64,000 nt of DNA from Polaribacter sp. Hel1_85 (GCF_000766795.1 NZ_JPDS01000002.1:191001-255000); one strand, 5' to 3'. Counted from the stretch's first letter, positions 33,908 to 42,451 are shown. The notes: generated from the letters alone by a model not told the origin. Numbers and translations are program-made.

Positions 33908-35137
33908 TTACAGTTTATCTATTTTAATACCAATTTGTTGCATGTCTTCCCAAAATTTTTGGAAAGATTTTGTAACTACTTCTGCATTTAAAATATTGAT
34001 AGGAACCTTAAAAGCCAAAGGTGCAAAAGCCATTGCCATTCTATGATCATTATAGGTTTTTATAGAAATATTTGAGTTTATTTTTGATGAAACTTCTAAG
34101 TGTAAACTCTTTTCTGTTACTGCAATATTTGCTCCTAAGTTAGATAATTCATCATGTAAAGCAACCAATCTATCTGTTTCTTTAATTTTTAAAGTATGTA
34201 AACCTGTTAAGTTACAAGCTACTCTTTCTGCAAAACATGTTACAGCAATTGTTTGTGCAATATCTGGCGCATTTTTTAAGTCGATTTCTAATGTTTCTTT
34301 TTTAGTTTCACTAACTTTTTTTAAGGTGATACTATTTTTACCAAAAGTAGTTTCTACTCCAAAATGTTGGTAAATTTCTGCTAAACAAGAATCTCCTTGT
34401 AAACTTTCTTCTTTATATGCAGATAAAGTAATTTCTGAACCTATTTCTGCCAAAGCAGCAATTGAATAAAAATAACTTGCAGAAGACCAATCTGACTCTA
34501 CAACCACAATTTGATTTTCTATTGATTTTTTTGGAAGAACTTTTATAATATTTTCTTCAAAACTAGTTTCAATTCCTAATTGATTCAACAAACTTAAAGT
34601 CATGTTTATATAAGGAACAGAAGTAATTTTACCAATCAATTCTATTTCTAAACCGTTTTCTAATTTTGAAGCTATTAATAATAATGAAGAAATATACTGA
34701 CTACTAACATTTCCATTAATTTGTACTTTATCTGTAGTAATATTTGTTCCTTTAATTCTAATTGGAGGATACCCAACTTTATCTTCATAAGAAATATTGG
34801 CTCCTAAATCTTCTAAAGCATTTACTAAGATTTCTATAGGTCTATTTTGCATTCTGTCAGATCCTGTTAAAACAACTTCTCTACCTTCTTTTACAGCAAA
34901 ATAGGAAGTTAAAAATCGCATTGCTGTACCTGCATGACCAATATCTACCGTTTCTTTATCAGTAGAAAGTGCATGTTGCATGTGTACAGAATCGTCTGAA
35001 TCTGATAAATTTTCTATAGAAAGCTCTGGAAATAAGTTTTGAAGAATCAACAATCTATTCGATTCACTTTTAGAACCTGAGATTGTAATTTTCTCTTTTA
35101 TCTTTTTATTCTCAACAACATTTAACAATATATCCAT
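33908..35137 (-). CDS. aroA: 3-phosphoshikimate 1-carboxyvinyltransferase (EPSP synthase)
   Basis: The 409-residue product catalyses the sixth step of the shikimate pathway, joining PEP to shikimate 3-phosphate. Motifs include GSKSESNRLLILQ (about 22-34), HAGTAMRFL (the usual NAGTA loop with His in place of Asn), a basic RMQNRPI loop, NVSSQYISSLLLIAS, ESDWSSASYF and KTYNDHRMAMAFAPLAF. It is slightly shorter than the E. coli enzyme, as usual in this phylum. A minus-strand -7 box (TAACTTTG) is at 35176-35183. Confidence 0.94.
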   Translation of the reverse strand: MDILLNVVENKKIKEKITISGSKSESNRLLILQNLFPELSIENLSDSDDSVHMQHALSTDKETVDIGHAGTAMRFLTSYFAVKEGREVVLTGSDRMQNRPIEILVNALEDLGANISYEDKVGYPPIRIKGTNITTDKVQINGNVSSQYISSLLLIASKLENGLEIELIGKITSVPYINMTLSLLNQLGIETSFEENIIKVLPKKSIENQIVVVESDWSSASYFYSIAALAEIGSEITLSAYKEESLQGDSCLAEIYQHFGVETTFGKNSITLKKVSETKKETLEIDLKNAPDIAQTIAVTCFAERVACNLTGLHTLKIKETDRLVALHDELSNLGANIAVTEKSLHLEVSSKINSNISIKTYNDHRMAMAFAPLAFKVPINILNAEVVTKSFQKFWEDMQQIGIKIDKL

Positions 35138-35175
35138 TTCCTAAAATCTATAAATTGGTTTTTTTTACAAAGTGC

Positions 35176-35183
35176 CAAAGTTA
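35176..35183 (-). promoter_or_regulatory. -7 box (TAACTTTG) for aroA
   Basis: Minus-strand TAnnTTTG match, 38 bases upstream of the aroA ATG. Confidence 0.5.
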
Positions 35184-35247
35184 ATGCTCAAAAAAACGCA
35201 AACAAAGTTTCTGAGCAAGAATTAAGTGTAAAAATTTGATGCTTTTT

Positions 35248-35949
35248 TTAAGAATTAATAGAAATATCGCTCAGTAAATCTAATTCAATTGCCTTTTCTA
35301 AATCTAGCAGATGCTGTTTTCGAACTTTTAGTTTGGTTGTAGCATGTGCTTTTTTATTGAGTTTAGAAAACATACCGGCTACTTTAATTGCTGTTGGCAA
35401 CAAATGATTTTCTGGAACAACTAAGTCTAAAAAACCAGCTTTTACCGCATCTTTTGGGTTATAGATTTCTGCGTTATTTACACTTCTATTTAAATACACT
35501 TCAGACAAACGTGCTTTAGCAATGGTAATTCCTGCATGGTGCATTGTCATACCAATCATTACTTCATTTAAACCAATTTTAAAATCTCCTTCTACGCCAA
35601 TTCTATAATCAGAAGACAATAATAAAAAAGCGCCTTTTGCAATGGCATGACCAGAACAAGCTACAATAATTGGTTGCGAAAGAGACAACATTCTGTGTGA
35701 TATTTGAGAACCTTTTATCACTAATTCTTTAGCAGATTCAGGTGATTCTGTCATCACTTTTAAATCGAAACCTGCAGAAAAAATTCCAGTTTGTCCTGTA
35801 AGAATTACAACTTTATTTTCTTTTTCAGCTTTACCTAAACTTATGTTTAACCCATCAATTACTTCATGAGAAATAGCGTTTGCTTTTCCGTTGTTAATTG
35901 TAATAATTGCATAATTTTCTTCTGATTGATAAGTAACAAATTCGTTCAT
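35248..35949 (-). CDS. Enoyl-CoA hydratase/isomerase family protein
   Basis: The 233-residue crotonase-fold protein shows the oxyanion-hole segments TGQTGIFSAGFDLKVM (about 51-66) and ACSGHAIAKGAFLLLSSDYRIG, plus GLNEVMIGMTMHHAGITIAKARL. The typical catalytic Glu pair is only partly recognisable, so hydratase, isomerase or hydrolase activity cannot be separated. The N-terminal MNEFVTYQSEENYAIITINNGKANAI is intact. It is shorter than full fatty-acid oxidation enzymes. It lies nine bases downstream of crcB and may share its transcript. Confidence 0.88.
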   Translation of the reverse strand: MNEFVTYQSEENYAIITINNGKANAISHEVIDGLNISLGKAEKENKVVILTGQTGIFSAGFDLKVMTESPESAKELVIKGSQISHRMLSLSQPIIVACSGHAIAKGAFLLLSSDYRIGVEGDFKIGLNEVMIGMTMHHAGITIAKARLSEVYLNRSVNNAEIYNPKDAVKAGFLDLVVPENHLLPTAIKVAGMFSKLNKKAHATTKLKVRKQHLLDLEKAIELDLLSDISINS

Positions 35950-35958
35950 AATATAATA

Positions 35959-36330
35959 TTAAATAAATTTTACTAAATACATTCCTGCAAAAACGGCTAA
36001 AAACCCAACTACAAAACTAGCAATTGTATAAAATGCAAAAGTGGTAAAGTCTCCAGATTTTAAAAATACATGATTTTCATATGCAAAGGTTGAAAAAGTA
36101 GTAAAACCGCCACAAAAACCTGTTGCTAAAAGTAATGTATGATTCTGTGAAATTGCTTCATTTTTGGCTGCATAACCTAAAATAACTCCTATTAGAAGAC
36201 TTCCTAAAATATTGGCAGCAAAAGTTCCATAAGGAATTCCGTTTTCGGTATTATTTAACCATTTTCCAACTATGTAACGTAAAATACTACCAAAACCTCC
36301 GCCAATAAAAACAAATACTAATTGCTTCAT
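35959..36330 (-). CDS. crcB: Fluoride channel CrcB/Fluc
   Basis: The 123-residue membrane protein has four hydrophobic helices and the Fluc signatures GGGFGSILRYIVGKWL at the N-terminus, GTFAANILGSLLIGVILG, and GFCGGFTTFSTFAYE with the phenylalanine-box region and Na-site Gly/Thr. It works as a dual-topology dimer exporting fluoride. Its ATG shares one base with the stop of the upstream BT_3928-like gene, so it is translationally linked. No fluoride riboswitch is seen, as expected for an internal operon gene. Confidence 0.93.
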   Translation of the reverse strand: MKQLVFVFIGGGFGSILRYIVGKWLNNTENGIPYGTFAANILGSLLIGVILGYAAKNEAISQNHTLLLATGFCGGFTTFSTFAYENHVFLKSGDFTTFAFYTIASFVVGFLAVFAGMYLVKFI

Positions 36331-37292
36331 TATAATATTATTTCATCAACATCAATCCAGTTTTTCTTTTGTGTAACTGTTCCTTTATCAAGAATGATAA
36401 CTCCAGGATTTGCTCTAATGACTGTTTTCAAAGTAGTTTCATCACAGAATAAAAAATCGAAAGGTAAATTGTGTTTTTCTTTGGCTAAAATTAAATCATC
36501 TGTAAAAGAAGCAGAAACTCCATAAACAGTATATCCTTTTTCTTTCGCTTTTGTAGTTATATTTTTAATTGCTGGAAATCCGTTTTTATCAACTTTTTCC
36601 AAATTATAGATGATAACTAGCATTACTTTTTCTTTCTTTAAAAGTATTGGAGCTAAATCTGATTGCGCATCTTCTAACATAAAATCGTGAACTGGAGGAA
36701 TACTTCCATCTTCTGGAAACTCCATTCCTTTTTCTAAATTCTTACCAATTGCATAAGCTCTAAAATCGATAATTGGCAAATGAGTTAATACATGTTGCAC
36801 AATAAACATAAAAATCCCTAAAGAGAGAAATGTAATTAACTTCGGAATTTTGCCTCCAAAAAGAGGTTTAATATGTTTTACACCTATAACTAAAATGATA
36901 ATAAATGCAATTAAATAGATGTTCTTATAAAAAGTACCCCAAGTAGATAATTTTACGGCATCGCCAAAACAACCACAATCTGTAACTTTATTATAATAAG
37001 CAGAATACCAAGTTAAAAACAAGAATACAAGCGTTAATAAAAACAAACTCCAAACTGTTGTTTTAGGTTTGTAACCGATTAAAATCATAACACCTAACAA
37101 GATTTCTGCTACTATTAAAATAATTGAAAATATTAAAGCATAAGGAATTAAAAACTCCATATTTAAAACACCTTCTGCAAAGTATTCTTCAAATTTATAT
37201 TGAGAACCTATTGGATCTACCAATTTTACAAAGCCTGAAAAAATAAATAAGGCTCCTACTATAATTCTTGAAATGTGGACTAGTATTTTCAT
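36330..37292 (-). CDS. BT_3928-like DoxX/MauE membrane protein with thioredoxin-like tail
   Basis: The 320-residue protein has an N-terminal DoxX-like membrane domain (four segments; RIIVGALFIFSGFVKLVDPIGSQYKFEEYF, VTDCGCFGDAVKLSTWGTF with a CGC motif) and a C-terminal soluble domain resembling thioredoxin-like folds (LLKKEKVMLVIIYNLEKV, GYTVYGVSASF, FCDETTLKTVIRANPGVIILDKGTV). It lacks a CxxC in the C-terminal domain. It probably handles electron transfer or redox at the inner membrane; the role is not known. Its start overlaps a lipoprotein gene by four bases and its stop overlaps crcB by one. Confidence 0.88.
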   Translation of the reverse strand: MKILVHISRIIVGALFIFSGFVKLVDPIGSQYKFEEYFAEGVLNMEFLIPYALIFSIILIVAEILLGVMILIGYKPKTTVWSLFLLTLVFLFLTWYSAYYNKVTDCGCFGDAVKLSTWGTFYKNIYLIAFIIILVIGVKHIKPLFGGKIPKLITFLSLGIFMFIVQHVLTHLPIIDFRAYAIGKNLEKGMEFPEDGSIPPVHDFMLEDAQSDLAPILLKKEKVMLVIIYNLEKVDKNGFPAIKNITTKAKEKGYTVYGVSASFTDDLILAKEKHNLPFDFLFCDETTLKTVIRANPGVIILDKGTVTQKKNWIDVDEIIL

Positions 37293-37930
37293 AATTGTTT
37301 TTTTCTACTATTATAATTGTGCATTTTATCATTTATAGTTAAGTAATAAATTGCAAAAAATAATCTTCTTTTTATTCCTTTAAATTCTTTCATTTCAAAT
37401 TGATAAAATGCTGCTGATTGAACTCCAAAAGAAATCTCATTAGACAGACTAAACATTTTATAAAAGTCTCTAAATAAAACATCTTGATTTTTTAAACTCT
37501 TTAGAAATAACATATATTTTCCAAATAAATTTAAATCATAAGCTTTTTCAAGAATTGATTTTTCCATACCTAATCCCTTATAAAAATTTCTATGCACCCA
37601 AATTTCTTTAAAAAAAGCAGTGTCAATTTTCGAATACACTTCCTCTTGAAGTTTGTAATTTAAAGGAATTTTAAACCCTTTTATTTCATTAATGCATTCT
37701 TCAATGATATTTTTATTGAATTCAAAATAAGCCTCGTCTTTAGGCTTACTTTTATCTAAACGAATTTCACTATCAAAAAAATCGACAATTTTAGCTAAAT
37801 CTTTTAATTCATTATCTGAAAAATAATCAGACATTAATTCGTCTGCTTTCATTTCTTTATAAGTTGCTGATTCTTGTTTAGAACAACCAATTAAAAGTAG
37901 AATTAATATTAAGGAAATTAACTTTTTCAT
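37289..37930 (-). CDS. Lipoprotein of unknown function, 213 aa
   Basis: A lipobox ends at Cys16 (MKKLISLILILLLIGC), and the rest is helix-rich and acidic (DELMSDYFSDNELKDLAKIVDFFDSEI, KRRLFFAIYYLTINDKMHNY). I do not recognise it. Its stop overlaps the next gene's start by four bases (ATGA). In many flavobacteria the BT_3928-like gene directly follows DUF1599, so this lipoprotein looks like an insertion between them (inference from memory). Confidence 0.75.
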   Translation of the reverse strand: MKKLISLILILLLIGCSKQESATYKEMKADELMSDYFSDNELKDLAKIVDFFDSEIRLDKSKPKDEAYFEFNKNIIEECINEIKGFKIPLNYKLQEEVYSKIDTAFFKEIWVHRNFYKGLGMEKSILEKAYDLNLFGKYMLFLKSLKNQDVLFRDFYKMFSLSNEISFGVQSAAFYQFEMKEFKGIKRRLFFAIYYLTINDKMHNYNSRKKQL

Positions 37931-37947
37931 AAATTTATATTTTAAAA

Positions 37948-37998
37948 GCTTCTCGATACAAATTTATTCGTTTCTCATAAATTCACTCGAAGTGACAG
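37948..37998 (+). repeat. CTCGATAC...ACTCGAAGTGACAG hairpin repeat, first copy
   Basis: AATTTAT and ATAAATT form the inner stem between TTCTCGATAC and TTCACTCGAAGTGACAG. A second copy lies at 40121-40170, where the same stem is AATTTG/CAAATT, a compensatory change. Confidence 0.65.
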
Positions 37999-38060
37999 TA
38001 TTTTTTACTTTTTTAAATGCTACTTTGAAACTTTGCGACGCTGTAAATTTAAAACTCTTT

Positions 38061-38594
38061 TTATCCCAAATGAATCATCGCAAAAACAGCATAATTAATC
38101 ATGTCTTGGTAATTTGCATCAATTCCTTCAGAAACAATTGTTTTTCCTTTATTATCTTCAATCTGTTTTACACGTAATAACTTCTGTAAAATTAAATCTG
38201 TTAAACTAGAAACACGCATATCTCTCCATGCTTCACCATAATCGTGATTTTTATTCATCATTAATTCTTTTGTAATCTTGATGTGTTTATCATATAAAAC
38301 AGTTGCTTCTTCTGTATTTAAATCTGGATTTTCTACAACACCATTTTCTAACTGAATTAACGCCATAATAGAATAATTAATGATTCCTATAAACTCAGAT
38401 TTTTCTCCTTCATCTACTTTTCTTACCTCATTTTCTTGTAATTGACGAATTCTTGTGGCCTTAATAAAAATCTGATCTGTTAACGATGGCAAGCGTAGAA
38501 TTCTCCACGCAGAACCGTAATCAGACATTTTTTTAATAAATAAACTTCTACATTCATCTATAACTGCATCGTATTGTTTTGAGGTATCTTGCAT
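38061..38594 (-). CDS. DUF1599 domain protein
   Basis: Started at ATG 38594 (MQDTSKQYDAVIDECRSLF), the product has 177 residues. The open frame extends 17 codons further to 38645, but that start lies upstream of the -7 box at 38616-38623 and is rejected. The sequence is two copies of one unit: FIKKMSDYGSAWRILRLPSLTDQIFIKATRIRQLQ and ELMMNKNHDYGEAWRDMRVSSLTDLILQKLLRVKQIE, ending QDMINYAVFAMIHL. This internal duplication is typical of the family. Function unknown, possibly nucleotide-related. It is divergent from the LOG/folP genes. Confidence 0.88.
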   Translation of the reverse strand: MQDTSKQYDAVIDECRSLFIKKMSDYGSAWRILRLPSLTDQIFIKATRIRQLQENEVRKVDEGEKSEFIGIINYSIMALIQLENGVVENPDLNTEEATVLYDKHIKITKELMMNKNHDYGEAWRDMRVSSLTDLILQKLLRVKQIEDNKGKTIVSEGIDANYQDMINYAVFAMIHLG

Positions 38595-38615
38595 TTGTAT
38601 AAAAAAGTATTTCTT

Positions 38616-38623
38616 CAAATGTA
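38616..38623 (-). promoter_or_regulatory. -7 box (TACATTTG) for DUF1599
   Basis: Minus-strand TAnnTTTG match, 21 bases upstream of the chosen ATG; decides the start of DUF1599. Confidence 0.55.
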
Positions 38624-38677
38624 GTAAATCTTCAAAGCATTTCATTTATTTTTACCATGAATTTATCAACTATAAAT

Positions 38678-39259
38678 ATGAAAAGAATTGTTGTTTTTTG
38701 TGGTTCAAGCCTTGGCTTTAATTCTATCTACAAAGAAGCTGCTACAGAACTAGGAAATTATTTTGCGAATCACAAAATCGGTTTAGTTTATGGAGGTGGA
38801 AAAATTGGAATGATGGGTATTCTTGCAGATACAATTCTAGAACATAATGGTGAAGTTATTGGTGTCATTCCTAAATTGTTAGAAAAGGAAGAAGTTGTTC
38901 ATTCTAGAGTTGAAGAAATGATTGTTTGCAAAAAAATGAGCGAACGTAAAGTAATCATGAGCAAATTAATTAATGGCTATATTACACTTCCTGGAGGTTT
39001 TGGAACCTTAGATGAACTTTTTGAAGCATTAACTTTAAACCAATTACATATAGAACAAAAACCAGTTGGACTGTTAAATGTAAATGGATTTTTTGATGCC
39101 GTTTTATTACAATTAGACAAAATGGTTGAAGAAGGATATTTAAAACCAACCAATAGAAAAATGCTTATTGTTGGTACTTCTGTAAACGATTTAATGGAAA
39201 AAATGAACAATTACAAAGCACCAAAAATAGATCATGTAATTAATAAAGTAGTAAGTTAA
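38678..39259 (+). CDS. LOG-family (TIGR00730) nucleoside 5'-monophosphate phosphoribohydrolase
   Basis: Started at ATG 38678 (MKRIVVFCGSSLG) the protein has 193 residues; an earlier ATG at 38657 would add seven residues not usual for the family. The Rossmann-like fold shows YGGGKIGMMG, the catalytic SERK (about 88-91) and PGGFGTLDE (about 105-113). LOG proteins release base from nucleoside monophosphates such as isopentenyl-AMP; many bacterial members have this as a general AMP activity. Its TAA is immediately followed by the folP ATG, so the two are co-transcribed. Confidence 0.92.
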   Translation: MKRIVVFCGSSLGFNSIYKEAATELGNYFANHKIGLVYGGGKIGMMGILADTILEHNGEVIGVIPKLLEKEEVVHSRVEEMIVCKKMSERKVIMSKLINGYITLPGGFGTLDELFEALTLNQLHIEQKPVGLLNVNGFFDAVLLQLDKMVEEGYLKPTNRKMLIVGTSVNDLMEKMNNYKAPKIDHVINKVVS

Positions 39260-40084
39260 ATGACAATAAATTGCAAAGGTACTTTAGTCGATTTAACATC
39301 ACCAAAAGTGATGGGAATTTTAAATATTACGCCAGATTCTTTTTTTGATGGTGGAAAATATAAAAACGAAGCAGACATTCTTTCTCAAGTTGAAAAAATG
39401 CTTCTTAATGGCGCAACTTTTATAGATGTTGGCGCCTATTCTTCTAGACCTGGTGCAAAACACATTTCTGAAGAAGAAGAACTCAACAGAATTGTACCTG
39501 TAATTAATTTATTAGTCGACAATTTTCCAGAAATCATTATTTCCGTAGATACTTTTAGAAGTAAAGTTGCCCAAGAAACTATAAACGCTGGCGCAGCAAT
39601 TGTAAATGATATTTCTGGCGGAAAAATGGATGACAATATGTTTGAGACTGTTGCTAATTTGCAAGTTCCTTATATTTTAATGCACATGTTGGGTACGCCT
39701 CAAAACATGCAAAAAAAACCTATTTACAATGATGTTTGTAAAGAAATAATTTCTTTTTTCGCAGCACAGATTCATAAATTACACCAACTAAAACTCAATG
39801 ATATTGTTATTGATGTTGGTTTCGGTTTTGGAAAAACCATCGATCATAATTTCGAAATTCTAAAGAATTTATCGCTTTTCAAAAATTTAGACTCACCTAT
39901 TTTAGCAGGAATTTCGCGTAAATCTATGTTGTATAAAACGCTAGATATTTCTGCCCAAGAAGCTTTAAATGCAACCACTTCTGCAAACACTATTGCACTT
40001 TTAAACGGTGCAAATATATTACGTGTTCATGATGTAAAAGAAGCTGTTGAGACTGTAAAAATTGTAAATCAAATTTCTTTTTAG
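39260..40084 (+). CDS. folP: Dihydropteroate synthase
   Basis: The 274-residue TIM-barrel enzyme joins p-aminobenzoate and hydroxymethyldihydropterin diphosphate in folate synthesis. Motifs: MGILNITPDSFFDGGKY (N22, D26 for the diphosphate loop), DVGAYSSRPGA (the SRPG loop), VDTFRSKVAQETINAGAAIVNDISGG, GFGFGKTIDHNFEIL and the C-terminal ILRVHDVKE. It starts directly after the LOG stop (TAAATG). A structured repeat begins at its stop codon. cdaA, often its neighbour in related genomes, is 0.9 kb downstream, after exbD. Confidence 0.95.
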   Translation: MTINCKGTLVDLTSPKVMGILNITPDSFFDGGKYKNEADILSQVEKMLLNGATFIDVGAYSSRPGAKHISEEEELNRIVPVINLLVDNFPEIIISVDTFRSKVAQETINAGAAIVNDISGGKMDDNMFETVANLQVPYILMHMLGTPQNMQKKPIYNDVCKEIISFFAAQIHKLHQLKLNDIVIDVGFGFGKTIDHNFEILKNLSLFKNLDSPILAGISRKSMLYKTLDISAQEALNATTSANTIALLNGANILRVHDVKEAVETVKIVNQISF

Positions 40085-40205
40085 AAGCTATTTCCTGCTT
40101 TCCACTATATCTTTTTTCTGCTATTCTCGATACAAATTTGTTCATTCTTCTCAAATTCACTCGAACTGACAGAAAAAAGGATGCCGTTTCAATCAGGGCT
40201 AAACT
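40084..40205 (-). repeat. Interspersed structured element, copy c (with nested repeat)
   Basis: On the minus strand it reads TTAGCCCTGATTGAAACGGC...GATATAGTGGAAAGCAGG. CCTG and CAGG pair where copy a has GGG and CCC. The apical stem is ATCTTTTTTCTG (40109-40120) against CAGAAAAAAGGAT (40170-40182), with one mismatch. The apical loop holds the 50-base CTCGATAC hairpin repeat (40121-40170). It starts at the folP stop codon. Confidence 0.8.
40121..40170 (+). repeat. CTCGATAC...ACTCGAACTGAC hairpin repeat, second copy
   Basis: Inner stem AATTTG (40135-40140) and CAAATT (40152-40157) between TTCTCGATAC and TTCACTCGAACTGAC. It is homologous to 37948-37998 and lies in the loop of the larger element. 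Confidence 0.65.
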
Positions 40206-40353
40206 TGTTGGCAAACTTTATTGAACAGAAACTTGGCACGTTGTTTGTTAAAATTATGTTAACGTCAAAAACTCATCTAGTCAAACTTTAATAAACTTTC
40301 GAAACATTTTTCGAAAGAAAACTCAATTTATTAACTTTTAAAAACTAGAAATT

Positions 40354-40959
40354 ATGAGTAGAAAAGAATCACCAGAAATTAATGCTGGATCAATGGCAGA
40401 CATCGCATTTTTATTATTAATCTTTTTCTTAGTTACCACAACTATGAGTGTAGACTCAGGAATTGCAAGTAAAATTCCGCAGAAACAAGAAAATCCTCCA
40501 GAAATAGATATTAATGAAAGAAATATTCTAGAAGTTAATATCAATAAAAACAATGCACTTTTTGTAGACGGAAAAACAATTCAACTTAAAGAATTAAAAC
40601 AAATTGCCATTAATTTTATAGATAATGGTGGTGGTTTAGATATCAACAGAACTCCTTGTAATTGGTGCACTGGTTTGCAATTAAAAACATCTTCAGATCA
40701 TCCAACAAAAGCAATTATATCAATTAAAACAGATAGATTAACAAATTACGAAACCTATCTATCAACTTTAGATATTCTAAATTCTTCTTACACTCATTTA
40801 AGAAATAAGTTATCGGTAAAATTATTCAATAAAAATTATGAGAGTTTATTAGAAGAATATAAAAAATCTAATAAAAGCGATCAAAAACTACAAGAAAAAA
40901 TAAAACTGATTAGAGAAAAATATCCACTTTTAATATCTGATGCAGAAATTAATAACTGA
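40354..40959 (+). CDS. ExbD-family biopolymer transporter, without ExbB beside it
   Basis: The 201-residue protein begins MSRKESPEINAGSMADIAFLLLIFFLVTTTM, the ExbD single membrane helix (about 14-32) with the proton-path Asp16. The periplasmic part has an unusual segment with NRTPCNWCTGLQL (a CxxC) and a long helical tail. ExbD couples proton flow to TonB-dependent outer-membrane transport or to gliding/T9SS-type motors. No exbB or tonB lies next to it, so it must partner with proteins encoded elsewhere. It separates folP from cdaA. Confidence 0.88.
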   Translation: MSRKESPEINAGSMADIAFLLLIFFLVTTTMSVDSGIASKIPQKQENPPEIDINERNILEVNINKNNALFVDGKTIQLKELKQIAINFIDNGGGLDINRTPCNWCTGLQLKTSSDHPTKAIISIKTDRLTNYETYLSTLDILNSSYTHLRNKLSVKLFNKNYESLLEEYKKSNKSDQKLQEKIKLIREKYPLLISDAEINN

Positions 40960-41011
40960 TATTGTAATGAGCAAATTTATTAGTACTTTAGCCTAAAATC
41001 AGTCAATTTTC

Positions 41012-41788
41012 ATGTTCGATTTTATTGAGTTTTCTTTGTTAGATGTTTTAGACATTTTATTAGTGGCAACACTACTCTATTACATTTACAAACTATTAAA
41101 AGGTACTGTTGCTATAAATATTGTAATTGGTATTGCCATGGTTTTTGTTATTTGGAAAATAACAGAAGCGTTAAAAATGGAAATGCTAAGTGGAATTTTA
41201 GGGACACTTTTAGGTGGTGGAGTTGTTGCTTTAATCATTGTTTTTCAGCAAGAAATAAGAAAGTTCTTGTTAATGATTGGAACTACTAACTTTACCAATA
41301 AGCGTAGCTTTTTAAAGCAATTAAAATTTTTACAAACAGAAATAAGTTCAGAAATAGATTCTGAAGTAATATTAGACGCTTGTAAAAAATTATCAAAAAC
41401 AAAAACAGGTGCATTAATTGTTATAGAGCGTACAAATGCTTTAGACTTTTTAATAAATACTGGCGATAGTATGAATGCTTTGGTTAATGAAGCTATTTTA
41501 GAAAGTATTTTTTATAAAAATAGCCCCTTACATGATGGAGCATTAATTATTAGAGATAATTATATTGTAGCGACTAGAGTTGTTTTACCAATTTCTGATA
41601 GCACTAAAATTCCTGCTAGATTTGGCTTAAGACACAGGGCTGCAATTGGAGTTTCTGAAAAAACAGACGCAGTATGCTTGTTAGTTTCAGAAGAAACAGG
41701 GGAAATTTCCTATATAAAAGACGGAAGCTTTGAACTCTACTCAGATTATAATGAACTCAATGAAAAACTTAAAAAAGACTTAATTTAA
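41012..41788 (+). CDS. cdaA: Diadenylate cyclase CdaA
   Basis: The 258-residue membrane protein has three N-terminal helices (about 12-80) and a DisA_N cyclase domain with the DGA motif (D175-G176-A177 in SPLHDGALII) and RHR motif (R207-H208-R209 in FGLRHRAAIG). It makes cyclic di-AMP from two ATP, a signal linked to cell-wall and ion homeostasis. CdaA is often next to folP in Bacteroidota; here an exbD gene and a repeat lie between them. A strong two-way terminator follows. Confidence 0.94.
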   Translation: MFDFIEFSLLDVLDILLVATLLYYIYKLLKGTVAINIVIGIAMVFVIWKITEALKMEMLSGILGTLLGGGVVALIIVFQQEIRKFLLMIGTTNFTNKRSFLKQLKFLQTEISSEIDSEVILDACKKLSKTKTGALIVIERTNALDFLINTGDSMNALVNEAILESIFYKNSPLHDGALIIRDNYIVATRVVLPISDSTKIPARFGLRHRAAIGVSEKTDAVCLLVSEETGEISYIKDGSFELYSDYNELNEKLKKDLI

Positions 41789-41813
41789 TATTAATTCTAT
41801 TAAAAATTGACAT

Positions 41814-41847
41814 AAAAAAAGGTTCTCAAAATTGAGAACCTTTTTTA
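41814..41847. terminator. Two-way terminator between cdaA and the Ala-rich lipoprotein
   Basis: GGTTCTCAA and TTGAGAACC form a perfect stem with an AA/AT loop, flanked by A7 and T6 runs, so it can stop transcription from both convergent genes. Confidence 0.93.
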
Positions 41848-41866
41848 TTTATATCAAATAGTTTCC

Positions 41867-42334
41867 TTATTTAGAAGGAGCCATTTTAGCTTGAATAGCA
41901 GATAATACACTTTTGTATTTTGCTAAATCTTTAGCATCTAATTTAGAAGCTAATTCTTTTCCTTTTGCTAATAAAGCAGCTCCTTTAGGTGCCAATGCAG
42001 AAATCTTACCTAAATTACCATTTGCAGCAATATAGTCTTTTGCATAAGCAGCATAATCCGTTAAGTTTTTTGTTACAGCTTCGTTTGCGAAAGCAGGAAT
42101 AGAAACTCCTTCTAATGCAGAACTTACCATTTCAGAAGCTTTATCCACTACTGCACCTGCTGCATCTTTTGCTCCATCTGCAACTGCTCCTGCAGCATCA
42201 GTTGTTGCATCAGCAGCTTTACCAGCTGTTTCTACTGTTGCATCTTTTAAATCAGTAGCTCCTTTTTTTACTTCTTTACAAGACGTTGCTAATAAAGAAC
42301 CTGCAATTAATACAGATAATACGATTTTTTTCAT
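41867..42334 (-). CDS. Ala-rich lipoprotein with LEA-like repeats
   Basis: The 155-residue product has a lipobox at Cys19 (MKKIVLSVLIAGSLLATSC). Residues about 22-75 are Ala/Asp/Lys/Val heptad-like repeats (KDATVETAGKAADATTDAAGAVADGAKDAAGAV) like late-embryogenesis-abundant helices. The C-terminal half is a small helical domain (NLTDYAAYAKDYIAANGNLGKISALAPKG). Envelope anchoring is likely; a stress-protection role is only an analogy. A minus-strand -7 box (TAATTTTG) is at 42372-42379. Confidence 0.8.
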   Translation of the reverse strand: MKKIVLSVLIAGSLLATSCKEVKKGATDLKDATVETAGKAADATTDAAGAVADGAKDAAGAVVDKASEMVSSALEGVSIPAFANEAVTKNLTDYAAYAKDYIAANGNLGKISALAPKGAALLAKGKELASKLDAKDLAKYKSVLSAIQAKMAPSK

Positions 42335-42371
42335 TTTATTGATTTGTTTTTAGATTGAGCTGTAAATTTAC

Positions 42372-42379
42372 CAAAATTA
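42372..42379 (-). promoter_or_regulatory. -7 box (TAATTTTG) for the Ala-rich lipoprotein
   Basis: Minus-strand TAnnTTTG match, 37 bases upstream of the ATG. Confidence 0.45.
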
Positions 42380-42451
42380 ATACTATAACAACTATAAATA
42401 ATAGACGAAATAACATATAAAACAGGTAGACTAACAAAAATAATAGACAAG

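Noticed and set aside
35959..36400. Fluoride riboswitch upstream of crcB
   Set aside because: crcB overlaps the upstream gene by one base and is inside an operon; no riboswitch-like fold or leader is present.
38594..38645. Longer DUF1599 start
   Set aside because: It would begin upstream of the -7 box at 38616-38623, and the added residues do not fit the family.
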